The notes under the pieces were generated by a model, which was not told the DNA's origin, made no database searches, and was given only the letters and a program-made list of their open reading frames with translations. A stretch of DNA of 7,420 nucleotides from Bacteroidota bacterium. GTDB lineage: Bacteria; Bacteroidota; Bacteroidia; Bacteroidales; Prolixibacteraceae. The position numbers and the translations under genes are program-made. Below, piece after piece: positions 6,558 through 7,420 of this stretch (its first letter is position 1; each line of letters opens with the position of its first letter). The stretch covers positions 1 to 7,420 of the forward strand of contig JAUYTA010000761.1 in the NCBI GenBank assembly GCA_030695265.1, read 5' to 3'.

Positions 6558-7420
6558 TCAAAGTCCCCCTTCGGGGGATTTAGGGGGCTTCTTGAAAAAT
6601 CTCCGCCAGCTATTGAAATCGCGCACATAAACCAAACCCACCCCGGTTTCAACCAACTGTCCCTCAATGGCGCCTTCGTACTGATTGTGCCTGAAACCTT
6701 TCATCCGGAAAGTGCCATCCTTGTTCAGTTTATATTCGATGGTTACATCACTGGTAATTTCGCTTGCCGTATTTTGTTTGGCCTGATCTCCTTCAACATC
6801 AACTGAACCACCCAGTTCAACCGACAATCGCTCGTTGAAGAGTTGCTTTTTGACACCAATCTCCACTTCCGTTCTTCCTTTTGCGCTTCCGGTCTGATAA
6901 TCGTCGTACGACTGAATGTCAAAATTCAATTCGACTCCGGGAATCATTTTTGAACTCAGCTGATTTAATTGCGCCGATAAAAATCTGCTCACCGTCGACC
7001 GGATGATAGTGGAGGTTCCACCGGCAGATTCGGTTTGAAAAGGATTTTCCTGTGTAAACCGGCCCAATACCAATAGCGCAAAAACCTGTTTGTTCAATGC
7101 CGATTCATCTTCATTTAGCATGATTAGTTTCTGATTCACAGCGCCACCCAATATTCCTTTGTCTTCGGGCGATAATTGTATTTCGAAACTAATTTGCGGA
7201 TGTAAAATCTCGCCCCTAAGTTTCAGCAATACCAAAAATGGATAACGCTGTTTGTACCCGCCCTTTTCAATATCACTCAATCCCGATATCTGATCAGCCA
7301 CCAGGTCATAAGGTGAAGCCCTGACCGTATAAGTTGCATTGATGGATATATTGGCATCAAGTGGGTCGCCATTCCAGATAATTGTACTTCCGGCATCAAT
7401 AATAAACTTCTTTTTAATGA
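6558..7420 (-). CDS. tamB: TamB-like translocation/assembly module, C-terminal part (5' end outside window)
   Basis: This is the 3' part of a TamB (DUF490) family gene; 286 residues are visible and the frame is open to the window edge, so the GTG at 7301 is internal and not a start. TamB is a long beta-helical protein anchored in the inner membrane that spans the periplasm and partners a TamA-type barrel. The visible segment opens with FIIDAGSTIIWNGDPLDANI, the conserved start of the TamB C-terminal domain. It continues with alternating beta strands (VELNFDIQSYDDY, TEVEIGVKKQLF, LSVELGGSVDVEG, VTIEYKLNKDGTFRMKGF) and the ending VETGVGLVYVRDFNSWRRFF. The last ten residues, KPPKSPEGGL, are encoded entirely by the palindromic repeat at 6561-6590, and the stop codon follows directly. 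The gene lies just upstream of the tamL-like gene on the same strand and is presumably co-transcribed with it. Confidence 0.9.
   Translation of the reverse strand, partial: IKKKFIIDAGSTIIWNGDPLDANISINATYTVRASPYDLVADQISGLSDIEKGGYKQRYPFLVLLKLRGEILHPQISFEIQLSPEDKGILGGAVNQKLIMLNEDESALNKQVFALLVLGRFTQENPFQTESAGGTSTIIRSTVSRFLSAQLNQLSSKMIPGVELNFDIQSYDDYQTGSAKGRTEVEIGVKKQLFNERLSVELGGSVDVEGDQAKQNTASEITSDVTIEYKLNKDGTFRMKGFRHNQYEGAIEGQLVETGVGLVYVRDFNSWRRFFKKPPKSPEGGL
6561..6590. repeat. C/G-run palindromic repeat forming the TamB C-terminal codons
   Basis: The + strand has AAG, TCCCCC (6564-6569), TTC, GGGGGA (6573-6578), TTTA, GGGGG, CTT. TCCCCC and GGGGGA form a tight hairpin with a 3-nt loop, and AAG/CTT bound the unit. 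Read on the minus strand it encodes the last ten residues of the TamB-like protein, and TGA follows at once. It lies 96 bp from the related repeat at 6435-6464. Confidence 0.8.

Noticed and set aside
7299..7301. GTG as start of a complete 247-residue gene
   Set aside because: The same frame continues upstream to 7420 and encodes conserved TamB C-terminal sequence, so the GTG is an internal valine.

Overview
The window looks like a piece of a Bacteroidota chromosome, most likely a marine or sediment Bacteroidia lineage (the lineage is inference). Four observations point there: a TamB-like gene followed directly by a TamA-type gene with a lipoprotein signal (the TamL arrangement of this phylum); a TAnnTTTG-type -7 promoter element before the EcsC gene; no clear Shine-Dalgarno sequences; and short G/C-run palindromes and GA(C/G)-rich heptamer arrays of a kind I associate with these genomes.

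Layout. Positions 1-360 hold no gene. They contain two direct copies of a ~146-bp element (1-146 and 164-308), each with a 15-bp inverted repeat around a 49-bp spacer, then a -7 element at 329-336. An EcsC-family gene runs 361-1074 (+). The convergent gap 1075-1390 holds a 12-unit heptamer array (1116-1199) and a 4-unit array in the opposite orientation (1321-1348). A complete type-II P-type cation ATPase, probably a Ca2+ exporter, occupies 1391-4057 (-). A 114-bp gap with a perfect 16-bp inverted repeat separates it from the upstream tamL-like gene (4172-6496, -). That gene is preceded by the 3' part of a tamB-like gene (6558 to beyond 7420, -).

How the genes fit together. TamB and TamL form an envelope-spanning pair: TamB is an inner-membrane-anchored beta-rich bridge, and TamL is the outer-membrane Omp85 barrel with a lipid anchor. 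They are co-directional with a short gap and almost certainly co-transcribed. The ATPase lies downstream on the same strand, but the hairpin and a possible promoter suggest its own transcript. EcsC is convergent and independent.

The most unusual points are the repeats. Two copies of a C/G-run palindrome lie within coding sequence at the tamB/tamL junction: one forms the last residues of TamB, and the other splits the TamL lipoprotein signal peptide with three 6-nt G/C homopolymers. I see no evidence of an undescribed multi-gene system. The genes belong to known families, and the open questions concern the repeats.
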